Counted from the first letter of the stretch, positions 1-6,099 are shown. The stretch: DNA of 6,912 bases from Dehalococcoidia bacterium (GCA_030621105.1 JAUXIH010000055.1:1-6912); one strand, 5' to 3'. The notes: generated by a model from the sequence alone, not told the origin. Translations and numbers: made by a program.

Positions 1-10
1 AGACTAGTTA

Positions 11-634
11 ATGTTTGACAGAATCAATCAAGCAATAAAAGCATTCTCGGCGAGAAAATTCGTCATCATCTTTTCGGAGAATGAGGGCGAAGCTGACCTG
101 GCTGTCCCTGCTCAGGAGATAACTGCTGAGGCAATCCTATTTGCTGCCAGGGTAGCTTCAGGGCTCCTCTGCTTGGCTTTACCCAAGGAGAGGCTTAAGG
201 AGCTAGACATAAACTCCCTGCCATCCAAATATCGGGTGACTGATACCCCCTTTTACAGCCCAGTTGATGCTAAAGAGGTAGAACATTCAGGTATTTCACC
301 GAAGGATAGAGCATTTACCATCAGAAAGGTAATTGACCCCAACACCAAGCCAGCCGATTTAGCCCGTCCTGGGCACGTTATGTTACTGGGGGCTGACGCT
401 GATGGGTTGATTGGGCGAAATGGCCACACTGAGGCTGTGGTAGAGCTTTCCAAGCTAGCCGGCTTATATCCTGGTGGACTTTTGTGCGAGCTGGTAAGTG
501 ACACTGGGGATATGATGACCGCCAAGGAGTTGAAAGCCCTAGCCAAAAAATTTAACATACCAATTATAACCATAGGAGCTCTGGCAAAATTTGCAAGGGC
601 TTTGCTTCCAAAGAGATTTGACAAGGAAGATTAG
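11..634 (+). CDS. ribB: 3,4-dihydroxy-2-butanone 4-phosphate synthase (RibB), divergent signature loop
   Basis: This 207-aa cytoplasmic protein should convert ribulose 5-phosphate to formate and 3,4-dihydroxy-2-butanone 4-phosphate, the four-carbon precursor of riboflavin. The length fits stand-alone RibB (about 200-230 aa); there is no fused GTP cyclohydrolase II domain. Visible family landmarks are an acidic loop SENEGEADL (residues 22-30), SGLLCLAL (50-57), GISPKDRAFTI (94-104), RPGHV (119-123), RNGHTEA (136-142) with the metal-binding His, and the CEL segment (159-161). The acidic loop is unusual: bacterial enzymes read RENEGD and archaeal ones EREGETD. The conserved arginine is absent here, and relative to the bacterial form there is either an EA insertion or an archaeal-like register. 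The ATG at 11 is the first codon after an in-frame TAG at 5; no Shine-Dalgarno site is visible in the ten bases available. The fold assignment is firm. Full activity is less certain because of the loop changes. Confidence 0.9.
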   Translation: MFDRINQAIKAFSARKFVIIFSENEGEADLAVPAQEITAEAILFAARVASGLLCLALPKERLKELDINSLPSKYRVTDTPFYSPVDAKEVEHSGISPKDRAFTIRKVIDPNTKPADLARPGHVMLLGADADGLIGRNGHTEAVVELSKLAGLYPGGLLCELVSDTGDMMTAKELKALAKKFNIPIITIGALAKFARALLPKRFDKED

Positions 635-919
635 ACAACATATCACTTGATTAAAAGCCTAGGGAGCCGATTCTTTCATCGGCAACTTAAAGGCTGAAAA
701 AGGGGCGCAGCCAGCACTGTTTACCCTTTTGGTGGAGCTGGGGTGACAATAGGTAGAACTTTTGAGATGATTTTTAGTCTTGCCATTTAGCCCTCGCCCT
801 CGCCAAAGGTAATTGTGGCAATGAAGGACTAGTGGTGCAACCGATAGACAGCTTTCCGATGAAATAGTTAAGGTTAGTGAGAGTAGATCTGACCTGCCCT
901 CCAAAAATAGGTCCACTTC
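635..919. other. convergent intergenic region with small inverted repeats, no gene
   Basis: This is the 285-bp gap between the converging ribB and MFS genes. I see no convincing coding frame; the short open frames lack ribosome binding sites and family motifs. Just after ribB there is a nested structure: an outer AGCCT/AGGCT pair (656-660 with 691-695) encloses a perfect 6-bp stem GCCGAT/ATCGGC (666-671 with 678-683, loop TCTTTC). A second stem, GGCTG/CAGCC (692-696 with 708-712), would compete for the outer arm. No T-run follows directly, so a rho-independent terminator for ribB is possible but not shown. On the MFS side, CACTTC/GAAGTG (914-919 with 937-942) straddles the MFS stop codon. It is a weak pair. 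Confidence 0.5.
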
Positions 920-2116
920 TCAGGAATGATTTCGTTGAAGTGTAGTGAGGACCACAATCAGAGCCAAAACTAATGCCCCTGATGCAAAGGTTAAACCAAA
1001 TACGGTTCCGCTTAGTCCAGCAACCCAACCGACAACAGGTGCCCCTACGGCAACACCTGCCGTTAGCAATGCATGGAAGATGCCCGTTGTTATTCCTCGC
1101 TCCTCGGGAGCAGCATTATCAGCCACCAGGGCAGATATGGAAGGGAATACTGCGGCGTAGCCGGCTCCATACAGAGCCATAGTCGCAGCGAGTGAAGCAA
1201 AGCTCTCAAGATGAGGCAATATTGCCAGCGAGATTATGCTTAAAGAAAGCCCGGTAGCTATCGGTATCCAGCGCCCCAGTCGATCTGATACTACTCCACT
1301 TGGAAACTGAAGCAGCATGAATACAGCAGCAAAGATAGCGAGTATTATCCCTACATGGAAGGGCTCCATGCCCAGATTTTTAACCTGCAGAGGGAGCAAA
1401 GTAATTATGCCTCCAAAGGCAAAGTAGATGGCAAATATGGAACAATAGGAGGGAACCAGTCCCTTTCTCCGCAAAAGCTTGCCTACCTTCCTGAACTCCT
1501 CCTTGATGGGTATCCTTGCCTCTCCAGTGCTGGCCTTGCTCCCCGGCATCGCGAAGCTCAGTAGTGCTCCTATGAGTAATAGGACTGCCCCGCAATAGAA
1601 GACTGATTTGTAACCCAGATGAGCTGAGAGGACGCTACTCAAACCATAGCCTACCAGCGTAGCAATGCCTATCGACATGCCATATAGGCCCATTGCTCTT
1701 CCCTTTTTGCTTTCGTGGGCATGCTCAACGGCAGCAGACATCGTAGCAGGGCCTGCCAGTCCGCCAGTCATGCCATGGAAGATACGCAGAATAACCAGGT
1801 GAATCGGTAAAGCGCATATAGAGTAGGACAGCATGCATATGGCGTCGCCTAATAAACCGGCAATCAGTGGTTTCTTGTAGCCCACTTTATCGATTAGCCG
1901 GCCAAAAAATAGATTCGCTGGAGTATTGGTTATTGAATATAGCCCCACGATTAAGCCTATCATCCCTACGCTTGCGCCAAGGCTTGACGCATAGAGAGCT
2001 AATATAGGAATGAGTAAATGTGTATCAGTAAAGCAGAGGGTGGTTACAATGGAGTTGAGGATGGGGACTGGCCTGACTCTAGTCGAGGTTGACTTGCTCA
2101 ATGTTAGGCTGCGCAC
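920..2116 (-). CDS. major facilitator superfamily transporter, probable efflux permease
   Basis: This 398-aa integral membrane protein has the hydrophobicity pattern of a 12-helix MFS permease, typical in length. Motif A is present in both halves: GRLIDKVGYKK (residues 72-82, loop between helices 2 and 3) and the degenerate copy GVVSDRLGRW (274-283, loop 8-9). RIFHGMTGG (111-119) corresponds to the helix-4 arginine motif of proton antiporters. A charged cytoplasmic linker at about 192-220 separates the two six-helix bundles. The general type is a drug/metabolite proton antiporter; the substrate cannot be read from the sequence. The start is uncertain. The first usable codon is GTG at 2116, with no Shine-Dalgarno site ahead of it; a TTG at 2101 is another choice, and the next Met lies inside helix 2. 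It follows the DUF1464 gene on the same strand after a 77-bp gap containing a hairpin, so it is probably transcribed separately. Confidence 0.88.
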   Translation of the reverse strand: MRSLTLSKSTSTRVRPVPILNSIVTTLCFTDTHLLIPILALYASSLGASVGMIGLIVGLYSITNTPANLFFGRLIDKVGYKKPLIAGLLGDAICMLSYSICALPIHLVILRIFHGMTGGLAGPATMSAAVEHAHESKKGRAMGLYGMSIGIATLVGYGLSSVLSAHLGYKSVFYCGAVLLLIGALLSFAMPGSKASTGEARIPIKEEFRKVGKLLRRKGLVPSYCSIFAIYFAFGGIITLLPLQVKNLGMEPFHVGIILAIFAAVFMLLQFPSGVVSDRLGRWIPIATGLSLSIISLAILPHLESFASLAATMALYGAGYAAVFPSISALVADNAAPEERGITTGIFHALLTAGVAVGAPVVGWVAGLSGTVFGLTFASGALVLALIVVLTTLQRNHS

Positions 2117-2161
2117 CGTTACAAAGTATAATACATCGCATCTACTCAGGGGAATACTCTC

Positions 2162-2195
2162 AAAATGCCACGAGGACCGAACAATCTGGCATTTT
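2162..2195 (-). terminator. perfect 9-bp hairpin at the end of the radical SAM-DUF1464 unit
   Basis: AAAATGCCA (2162-2170) and TGGCATTTT (2187-2195) are exact reverse complements separated by 16 nt. Read on the minus strand, the hairpin has A-rich and T-rich flanks in the stem, as in a short, possibly bidirectional, intrinsic terminator. Its upstream arm overlaps the TAA stop of the DUF1464 gene (2194-2196). The run of only four T residues makes it a modest terminator, and an operator for the MFS gene is an alternative. Confidence 0.5.
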
Positions 2196-3177
2196 ATATC
2201 CTCATATTTTCTACGAGCCGGCGATATTCCCCACCAAGCAATCCTTCTCCAATAATGTAGGCTCCGCAGGCAGCCTCTTTTGCAATCCTTGATAACTTAT
2301 TCACTTTTTCCACAGGGGCATATTTGCTTAATCTAGTTCTTAGTTCATCCCGTATAAAATCATGATTTGCCAGCCTCCCAGAGATGATGATTTCTCCTGG
2401 CGGGCAAAGAGAAACTAGCATTGAGGCAACATCCTTTTCTATTCTCTCTCCCAAAAGCATTATAGCTTCTTTAAAGTTTATTAAATCTTTAGGCTCGATA
2501 TCTTTGCCGACAAAATCCTTTAACCCTCCTCTAAAAACAAGCTCTTGAGTTAAAGGCGGCTTTAACCTGATGGCAATCTCGGCATCCATTCCACCACCGC
2601 TAAGAAATCCCAAGCTGCCCTCTGTTCCCCCTATCCCATCAATGATTTTCCCGTCTTTGACAGCTATCACAGCCGTAAACCCATATCCCACCTCTACATA
2701 GATGAAGGATGTTTTATCAAAAGGGACGTTCAATCTTTCCGATTGATCCTTTATGCCTAAGGCTACGCAACATACTTTGTCTGCTGTCCCCATATCAAAT
2801 TTGCTCCATTTCCTGTAAGAGGGAACAGTTGGGAGATGGATAACCCCAGGAGTAAAGCAAACCGGCATTTTTCGGTGCTTCATTTCTAAAATTGCATTTT
2901 TAATCCCTTCATTTACAGCTGCTTTTGTGTCCAAGGGGATCATTTTCCCAATATCATCTTCGCTTATATCCCTTATATCCTTCAAAGGTATTCCATATCC
3001 TGACGGACCAACGATGATATCCAGGGGCATTAATGCCTCAAGCTTATCTATGAGCAAATGAGGATTTTGGAGAACGTCCTCTGATTTTATTGATTCATCT
3101 ATTAGGAGGTTTTTGTTATTCTCCATTCCAAAAAGGTCAAAGCTGTATGTCCCGGGGTCTATTCCCACAATTCTCAT
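2194..3177 (-). CDS. DUF1464 family protein, ASKHA-fold predicted acyl kinase (COG2441-like)
   Basis: This 327-aa soluble protein matches the DUF1464 family, known mainly from archaea and annotated only by prediction as a butyrate-kinase-like enzyme. It shows the sugar-kinase/Hsp70 (ASKHA) layout. A phosphate-1 loop reads VGIDPGTYSFD (residues 4-14). The family hallmark stretch follows: FTPGVIHLPTVP (108-119), then YRKWSKFDMGTADK (121-134). The phosphate-2 region is EVGYGFTAVIAVKDG (162-176), and the adenosine region has IIISGRLA (263-270) and a glycine-rich C-terminus (305-316). I chose ATG 3177 because it is preceded by AGAGGA at 5-nt spacing and begins immediately before the IDPGT loop; an in-frame start at 3261 would add 28 unrelated residues lying over the upstream gene. 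Stop and start overlap the radical SAM gene as TAATG, so translation is probably coupled. Family membership is confident. Kinase activity and substrate are inference. Confidence 0.87.
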   Translation of the reverse strand: MRIVGIDPGTYSFDLFGMENNKNLLIDESIKSEDVLQNPHLLIDKLEALMPLDIIVGPSGYGIPLKDIRDISEDDIGKMIPLDTKAAVNEGIKNAILEMKHRKMPVCFTPGVIHLPTVPSYRKWSKFDMGTADKVCCVALGIKDQSERLNVPFDKTSFIYVEVGYGFTAVIAVKDGKIIDGIGGTEGSLGFLSGGGMDAEIAIRLKPPLTQELVFRGGLKDFVGKDIEPKDLINFKEAIMLLGERIEKDVASMLVSLCPPGEIIISGRLANHDFIRDELRTRLSKYAPVEKVNKLSRIAKEAACGAYIIGEGLLGGEYRRLVENMRI

Positions 3178-4181
3178 TATTTCCTCTTTAGCGGGCAAGA
3201 GGGGTCTGATGCCATCCACTCTTTTGTTAGGGCAAAAGTTCTTGACCTGCAACCCCCACATTCATACAGGTATTTACACTCTCTGCAAGATCCCTGTCTT
3301 TTTGAAAAATCCCTTATCCCCTCGATAAATTTTGAGTTTTGCATATCATTCCATATTTCACTAAGGGGTTTCTCGTTTACATTGCCCATTGCAACAGGAG
3401 CAAACGTACATGGTTTTACGTCTCCATTTGTTTCGATAAACATATACTCACCAAAGATACAATGAGAAACATCGGGGACCAGGATGCCATTCTCAGGATT
3501 CGGCGAATAATCGATATGATGTTCTTTTAAGAATGGCCTGAAGAATGGTTCATCAACATACACATCCATCTGGTAATCCCTTTGATATTTAATAACAGAA
3601 AAGAAAAAGTCCTCATACCCTTCTCCATTCAAGACATATTTCTCATAATCCTGGCATGGTTTCAACCCTAAGAATGTAATTTTCTTATATCCTATCTCTT
3701 CCGCAAATTCGAACAGTTTGCCGATTTGATGATAGTTGTGTTTTCCTATAGTCACAGGGCAGGAATCAAGGATGCCGTATTCATTTGCAATTGCTACGGA
3801 TTCCGTTAGTTTTTCGAAGCTTGCTCCTCTTCTTGTTTTTTCGTAGCTCTCCTTGTCGGCTCCGTCTATGCTTATCATAAGATTTATATTTAACTCTGCG
3901 AATTTTCTGGCCAAGTCCTCACCAAGCAACATGCCGTTGCTGATAAGATAGGTCTTGATTTTGTGCTCCTGAAGTACTTGCAGGATTTCAAACAGTTCTT
4001 TTCGTAAAAGAGGTTCTCCTCCCTCAATGATAACCCACCTGGGTTTAAGAGATGGTATTTCCTCAGCTACTCTCGAGATAGCTTTACTGTCAAGTTCCTC
4101 TTTAGCCATCCCCCTGCAATGCAAACAATTGAGATTACATCTATTTGTAATTGCACAATCAATCATATATGGAGTATTCAT
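3177..4181 (-). CDS. radical SAM/SPASM domain protein
   Basis: This 334-aa predicted iron-sulfur enzyme should cleave S-adenosylmethionine to start a radical reaction in the cytoplasm of an anaerobe. The radical SAM core has the CxxxCxxC cluster site (C15, C19, C22), the GGEP motif (54-57), SNG (81-83) and SIDG (104-107). The C-terminal SPASM region supplies auxiliary-cluster cysteines: C241, C258 after ETNGDVKP, the CxxCx5CxxC run C299, C302, C308, C311, and C329. This architecture is shared by peptide-maturing enzymes (PqqE, anaerobic sulfatase maturase types), by heme and heme d1 enzymes (AhbC/D, NirJ) and by tungsten-cofactor-associated proteins. Nothing here decides among them. The start is ATG 4181, with GAGGGTGA upstream and a promoter 25-50 bp away. 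It is the first gene of a two-gene unit with the DUF1464 protein, sharing one base at the stop/start. No short precursor-peptide gene was recognised beside it. Confidence 0.9.
   Translation of the reverse strand: MNTPYMIDCAITNRCNLNCLHCRGMAKEELDSKAISRVAEEIPSLKPRWVIIEGGEPLLRKELFEILQVLQEHKIKTYLISNGMLLGEDLARKFAELNINLMISIDGADKESYEKTRRGASFEKLTESVAIANEYGILDSCPVTIGKHNYHQIGKLFEFAEEIGYKKITFLGLKPCQDYEKYVLNGEGYEDFFFSVIKYQRDYQMDVYVDEPFFRPFLKEHHIDYSPNPENGILVPDVSHCIFGEYMFIETNGDVKPCTFAPVAMGNVNEKPLSEIWNDMQNSKFIEGIRDFSKRQGSCRECKYLYECGGCRSRTFALTKEWMASDPSCPLKRK
3183..3187 (-). promoter_or_regulatory. ribosome binding site fixing the DUF1464 start
   Basis: On the minus strand AGAGG lies 5 nt before ATG 3177, inside the last codons of the radical SAM gene. 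It supports 3177 over the upstream in-frame start at 3261, and supports re-initiation at the TAATG junction. Confidence 0.7.
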
Positions 4182-4205
4182 ACTTCACCCTCATTCCTGT
4201 CCTCC

Positions 4206-4233
4206 ATTATACCGACCGTCGAAAGTTAAACAA
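4206..4233 (-). promoter_or_regulatory. sigma70-type promoter for the radical SAM-DUF1464 unit
   Basis: Read on the minus strand, a perfect TATAAT (-10, 4206-4211) is preceded by TTGTTT (-35, 4228-4233) at 16-bp spacing. Transcription would begin near 4199, giving a leader of about 18 nt that includes the GAGGGTGA ribosome binding site of the radical SAM gene. The -10 is exact. The -35 matches only its first three bases, which may mean modest or activated expression. Confidence 0.6.
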
Positions 4234-4433
4234 ACCTCCCCATAGGACAACCATATGCTGGTTTCGTTTGCGGCTCAGCTGAAGTATTCCATTTTAATGC
4301 TGCCATAGCTGCATATATTGCCTATCTATTCAAGAGTGAAAAGACCTGCGACTATGGTGAAAAACTGTTTAAAGACACTAAATTGGGAATTCTTCGAGAG
4401 GTGCTAATCGTTCAACCTGTCAAAAGCTTGTAG
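4230..4433 (+). pseudogene. orphan coding-like fragment, probable gene remnant
   Basis: After a TAA at 4227 a plus-strand frame stays open for 67 codons until tandem TAG-TAA stops (4431-4436). The translation is protein-like: QPYAGFVCGSAEVFHF (about residues 6-21 of the frame), an alanine/tyrosine-rich helix-like stretch, then a charged KSEKTCDYGEKLFKD segment. There is no ATG, GTG or TTG before the middle of the frame and no ribosome binding site, so it cannot be an intact gene. Its left edge coincides with the promoter of the radical SAM unit, which would fit a gene cut off when that unit arrived. I do not recognise the family. Chance openness of a 200-bp frame is a real alternative. Confidence 0.35.
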
Positions 4434-4499
4434 TAACCGAAGTGGCTTTTTGTGCAGCAACAAGAAGATGAAATGTACAGTCAAGCATCCAATACATTA

Positions 4500-4530
4500 A
4501 GTGGGAGCCAACCAATAGGATTCTCCCACT
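4500..4530. repeat. 8-bp perfect inverted repeat ahead of the operon promoter
   Basis: AGTGGGAG (4500-4507) and CTCCCACT (4523-4530) are exact reverse complements separated by 15 nt. The right arm ends 6 bp before the TTGACA box. There is no T-run after it, so it looks more like a protein binding site than a terminator. An arm-to-arm centre distance of 23 bp, about two helical turns, would suit a dimeric regulator. Confidence 0.45.
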
Positions 4531-4536
4531 GAGCGG

Positions 4537-4565
4537 TTGACAAGTTATCGCTGCCAGCTTAATGT
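4537..4565 (+). promoter_or_regulatory. candidate promoter of the NTP transferase operon
   Basis: A perfect TTGACA (-35, 4537-4542) is followed after 17 bp by TAATGT (4560-4565), which keeps the first, second and last consensus bases of a -10. TATATT (4566-4571) is a better -10 by sequence, but at 23-bp spacing. Transcription would start near 4572. Confidence 0.45.
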
Positions 4566-4660
4566 TATATTAACTGCTCACTCTCTTGGCCAGGCACACC
4601 GAGTTTCCGCTAAATGAGCATCTTGGCCTGTATTGCGAGTACTTCGTAATCTTCATCCGG

Positions 4661-4667
4661 AAGGAGG
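4661..4667 (+). promoter_or_regulatory. perfect Shine-Dalgarno site of the NTP transferase gene
   Basis: AAGGAGG is the strongest ribosome binding site in the window. In the reading frame of the NTP transferase a TAG lies at 4668-4670, and the codon at good spacing (9 nt) is ATA at 4677. The GTG at 4670 is only 2 nt away, is out of frame, and reaches a stop after nine codons. The site therefore argues for initiation near 4677 despite the absence of a standard start codon. Confidence 0.65.
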
Positions 4668-4676
4668 TAGTGCGTC

Positions 4677-5399
4677 ATAACGCTCAACCGAAAAGTTAAA
4701 AAGGGTATTATCCTGGCTGCCGGTGACAGCGACCGCCTGGGGCCTTTGACCCTCACTCGTCCCAAAATCCTGCTGGGGGTGAAAGGCATCCCACTGATAA
4801 GCCATTCCATCAAGGCATTGGCAGCGGCTCAAGTCAGAGATATCGCCATCGTGGTGGGTTATCTGGGGGACATGGTATCCGATGAGATGGGCAACGGCAG
4901 CAACTTCGGTGTCAGGTTTGAGTACATTACGAATCCAGATTATCTCGGTGGTAATGCTATCTCAGCGTACAAAGCTAGGGAGTGGGCTCAAGGAGAGCCA
5001 GTTGTTCTCTGCATGGGCGACCATATAATTGAGGCAGAGATGGTCAGGCGCCTGCTGGACCGACAGAGTCTTACTGAGACCTTATGTGTAGACTACGCTC
5101 CGGCGCCACATCACCAGGTAGAGGAAGCAACCAAGGTCACAATTGATTCCGGCTGCATCCAGGACATTGGCAGAGGCCTCGCTTACTGGGATGCTCTTGA
5201 CACCGGGATTTTTCTGCTGACAAAAGACTTCTTCCAAGTCTTGCATGAGCTCGTGCAGCAGAACGGTATCGATATTGAGATGAGCGATGTCATTCGCTAT
5301 ATGATCCGCCGGGGGCATCTCTTTGACGCCTGTGATGTTAGCGGCTGCTTCTGGATGGACGTAGATTCTAAAGAAGAGCTAAGGCTAGCGAGGATATAG
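4677..5399 (+). CDS. nucleotidyltransferase, probable cytidylyltransferase (inositol-1-phosphate type)
   Basis: This soluble 240-aa GT-A-fold NTP transferase probably makes a CDP-activated alcohol for the next gene product. Numbered from 4677, the N-terminus has the nucleotide-binding segment GIILAAGDSDRLGPLTLTRPK (residues 10-30). The loop differs from the usual GxGxR: it reads GDSDR (16-20). Next come GYLGD near 62, the metal-binding GDH (114-116), DTGIF (175-179) and a C-terminal MDVDSKEELRLAR (227-239). The GDH/DTGIF/DVD set resembles inositol-1-phosphate cytidylyltransferases, although sugar-phosphate transferases are related. The start is the difficulty: between the in-frame TAG at 4668 and a TTG at 4746 there is no ATG, GTG or TTG. 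The TTG would remove the whole nucleotide loop. ATA 4677, 9 nt after AAGGAGG, is the best choice; a base error is possible. The stop precedes the next gene by 10 bp. Confidence 0.85.
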   Translation: MTLNRKVKKGIILAAGDSDRLGPLTLTRPKILLGVKGIPLISHSIKALAAAQVRDIAIVVGYLGDMVSDEMGNGSNFGVRFEYITNPDYLGGNAISAYKAREWAQGEPVVLCMGDHIIEAEMVRRLLDRQSLTETLCVDYAPAPHHQVEEATKVTIDSGCIQDIGRGLAYWDALDTGIFLLTKDFFQVLHELVQQNGIDIEMSDVIRYMIRRGHLFDACDVSGCFWMDVDSKEELRLARI

Positions 5400-5409
5400 G
5401 AGTCAAAGC

Positions 5410-6099
5410 TTGGAAGCGGTGTACAACGGCTTCATTTCCCGACACATCAACAGGAAGTTATCGGAGCCAATGGCACGGCTGCTGGCAAAGACCAGGGTCA
5501 CGCCCAATCAGGTGTCCTGGGCATCCTTCAGCATCGCATTTTTATCATTTTTCAGCTTCATTTTCGGGCAGAATATAGCAGCGGGGCTCCTGGTTCAACT
5601 GTCGTCCATTGTTGATGGCATCGACGGTAGCCTGGCACGACGGAAAGGTATGACCTCGGAGTTCGGCAGCTTCTTCGACTCAGTACTTGATCGGTATGCC
5701 GATATCCTGATAGTGCTCGGGCTTACCCTCTGGTCTCTATCCCATGAGGCTTACCCCGGGATCTGGCTGGTGGGGTTTTTAGCCATCGCCGGTACTATCT
5801 GCGTCAGCTATACCAGGGCCCGCATTAGCCTAAACCATCGGCATGCATTTGATAAAGGACTCAAGTCCCTGGCCTCGCGTGACATCAGGCTTTTCCTGAT
5901 AATGATTGGCGCCGTCATCGGGCAAGCCTTCTTCTGCCTTATCGCCATCGCGGTTCTGACCAACCTGGTGGTCTCCTTCCGTCTGATTTATGCCTATCGA
6001 CACCTTAGGCGAAAAAGTGGCCCCGATCCTACTCCTGAAAATAGAGGAGCTCAAAATAGTACTACCACTGACCGTGCGTATATCACCAAGCGTGAGTAA
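5410..6099 (+). CDS. CDP-alcohol phosphatidyltransferase family membrane enzyme (DIPPS-like)
   Basis: This 229-aa integral membrane protein should transfer the alcohol phosphate from a CDP-alcohol to an acceptor hydroxyl, releasing CMP, at the cytoplasmic face of the membrane. The family signature DxxDGxxAR-x8-GxxxDxxxD is complete: D69, D72, G73, A76, R77, G86, D90, D94; these aspartates bind the two metal ions. About six hydrophobic segments follow the amphipathic N-terminus (at about 36-53, 55-68, 100-115, 118-137, 157-173 and 176-193), with a polar tail from 194. The N-terminal SRHINRKLSEPMARLLAK followed by VTPNQVSW resembles di-myo-inositol-phosphate-phosphate synthases. Phosphatidylinositol-phosphate synthase or another lipid head-group enzyme is possible. 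The start is TTG 5410, with GGAG 7 nt upstream overlapping the stop of the transferase gene; GTG 5419 is a weaker option. It overlaps the phosphatase gene by one base. Family is certain, substrate is not. Confidence 0.88.
   Translation: MEAVYNGFISRHINRKLSEPMARLLAKTRVTPNQVSWASFSIAFLSFFSFIFGQNIAAGLLVQLSSIVDGIDGSLARRKGMTSEFGSFFDSVLDRYADILIVLGLTLWSLSHEAYPGIWLVGFLAIAGTICVSYTRARISLNHRHAFDKGLKSLASRDIRLFLIMIGAVIGQAFFCLIAIAVLTNLVVSFRLIYAYRHLRRKSGPDPTPENRGAQNSTTTDRAYITKRE

Larger units (their letters stand above)
4434..4676 (+). other. leader/regulatory region upstream of the three-gene operon
   Basis: This stretch carries no supportable gene. It holds the inverted repeat at 4500-4530, a promoter candidate at 4537-4565, an untranslated leader of roughly 105 nt and the ribosome binding site at 4661-4667. 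Inside the leader TCTTGGCC occurs twice, about 40 nt apart (near 4582 and 4620), and CAGGC/GCCTG could pair, but I see no known riboswitch consensus. Confidence 0.4.

Noticed and set aside
253..624. 123-aa minus-strand frame inside ribB
   Set aside because: It is fully antisense to a clear RibB coding sequence and has no recognisable domain.
635..919. FMN riboswitch near ribB
   Set aside because: The expected conserved FMN-aptamer segments are absent, and the region lies downstream of ribB, not upstream.
659..1028. Minus-strand short open frames between ribB and the MFS gene
   Set aside because: They overlap each other in different frames, show no family motif and lack convincing ribosome binding sites.
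3178..3261. N-terminal extension of the DUF1464 protein from an in-frame start at 3261
   Set aside because: The extra 28 residues lie over the radical SAM coding region, resemble no family sequence, and the ATG at 3177 has a good ribosome binding site immediately before the IDPGT loop.
4182..4676. RiPP precursor peptide for the SPASM enzyme
   Set aside because: I searched both strands of the divergent region and found no short frame with a start, ribosome binding site and a leader/core-like pattern.
4610..4813. Minus-strand 67-aa open frame across the transferase start
   Set aside because: It is antisense to the nucleotide-binding segment and has no motif or ribosome binding site; it is a shadow of the real gene.
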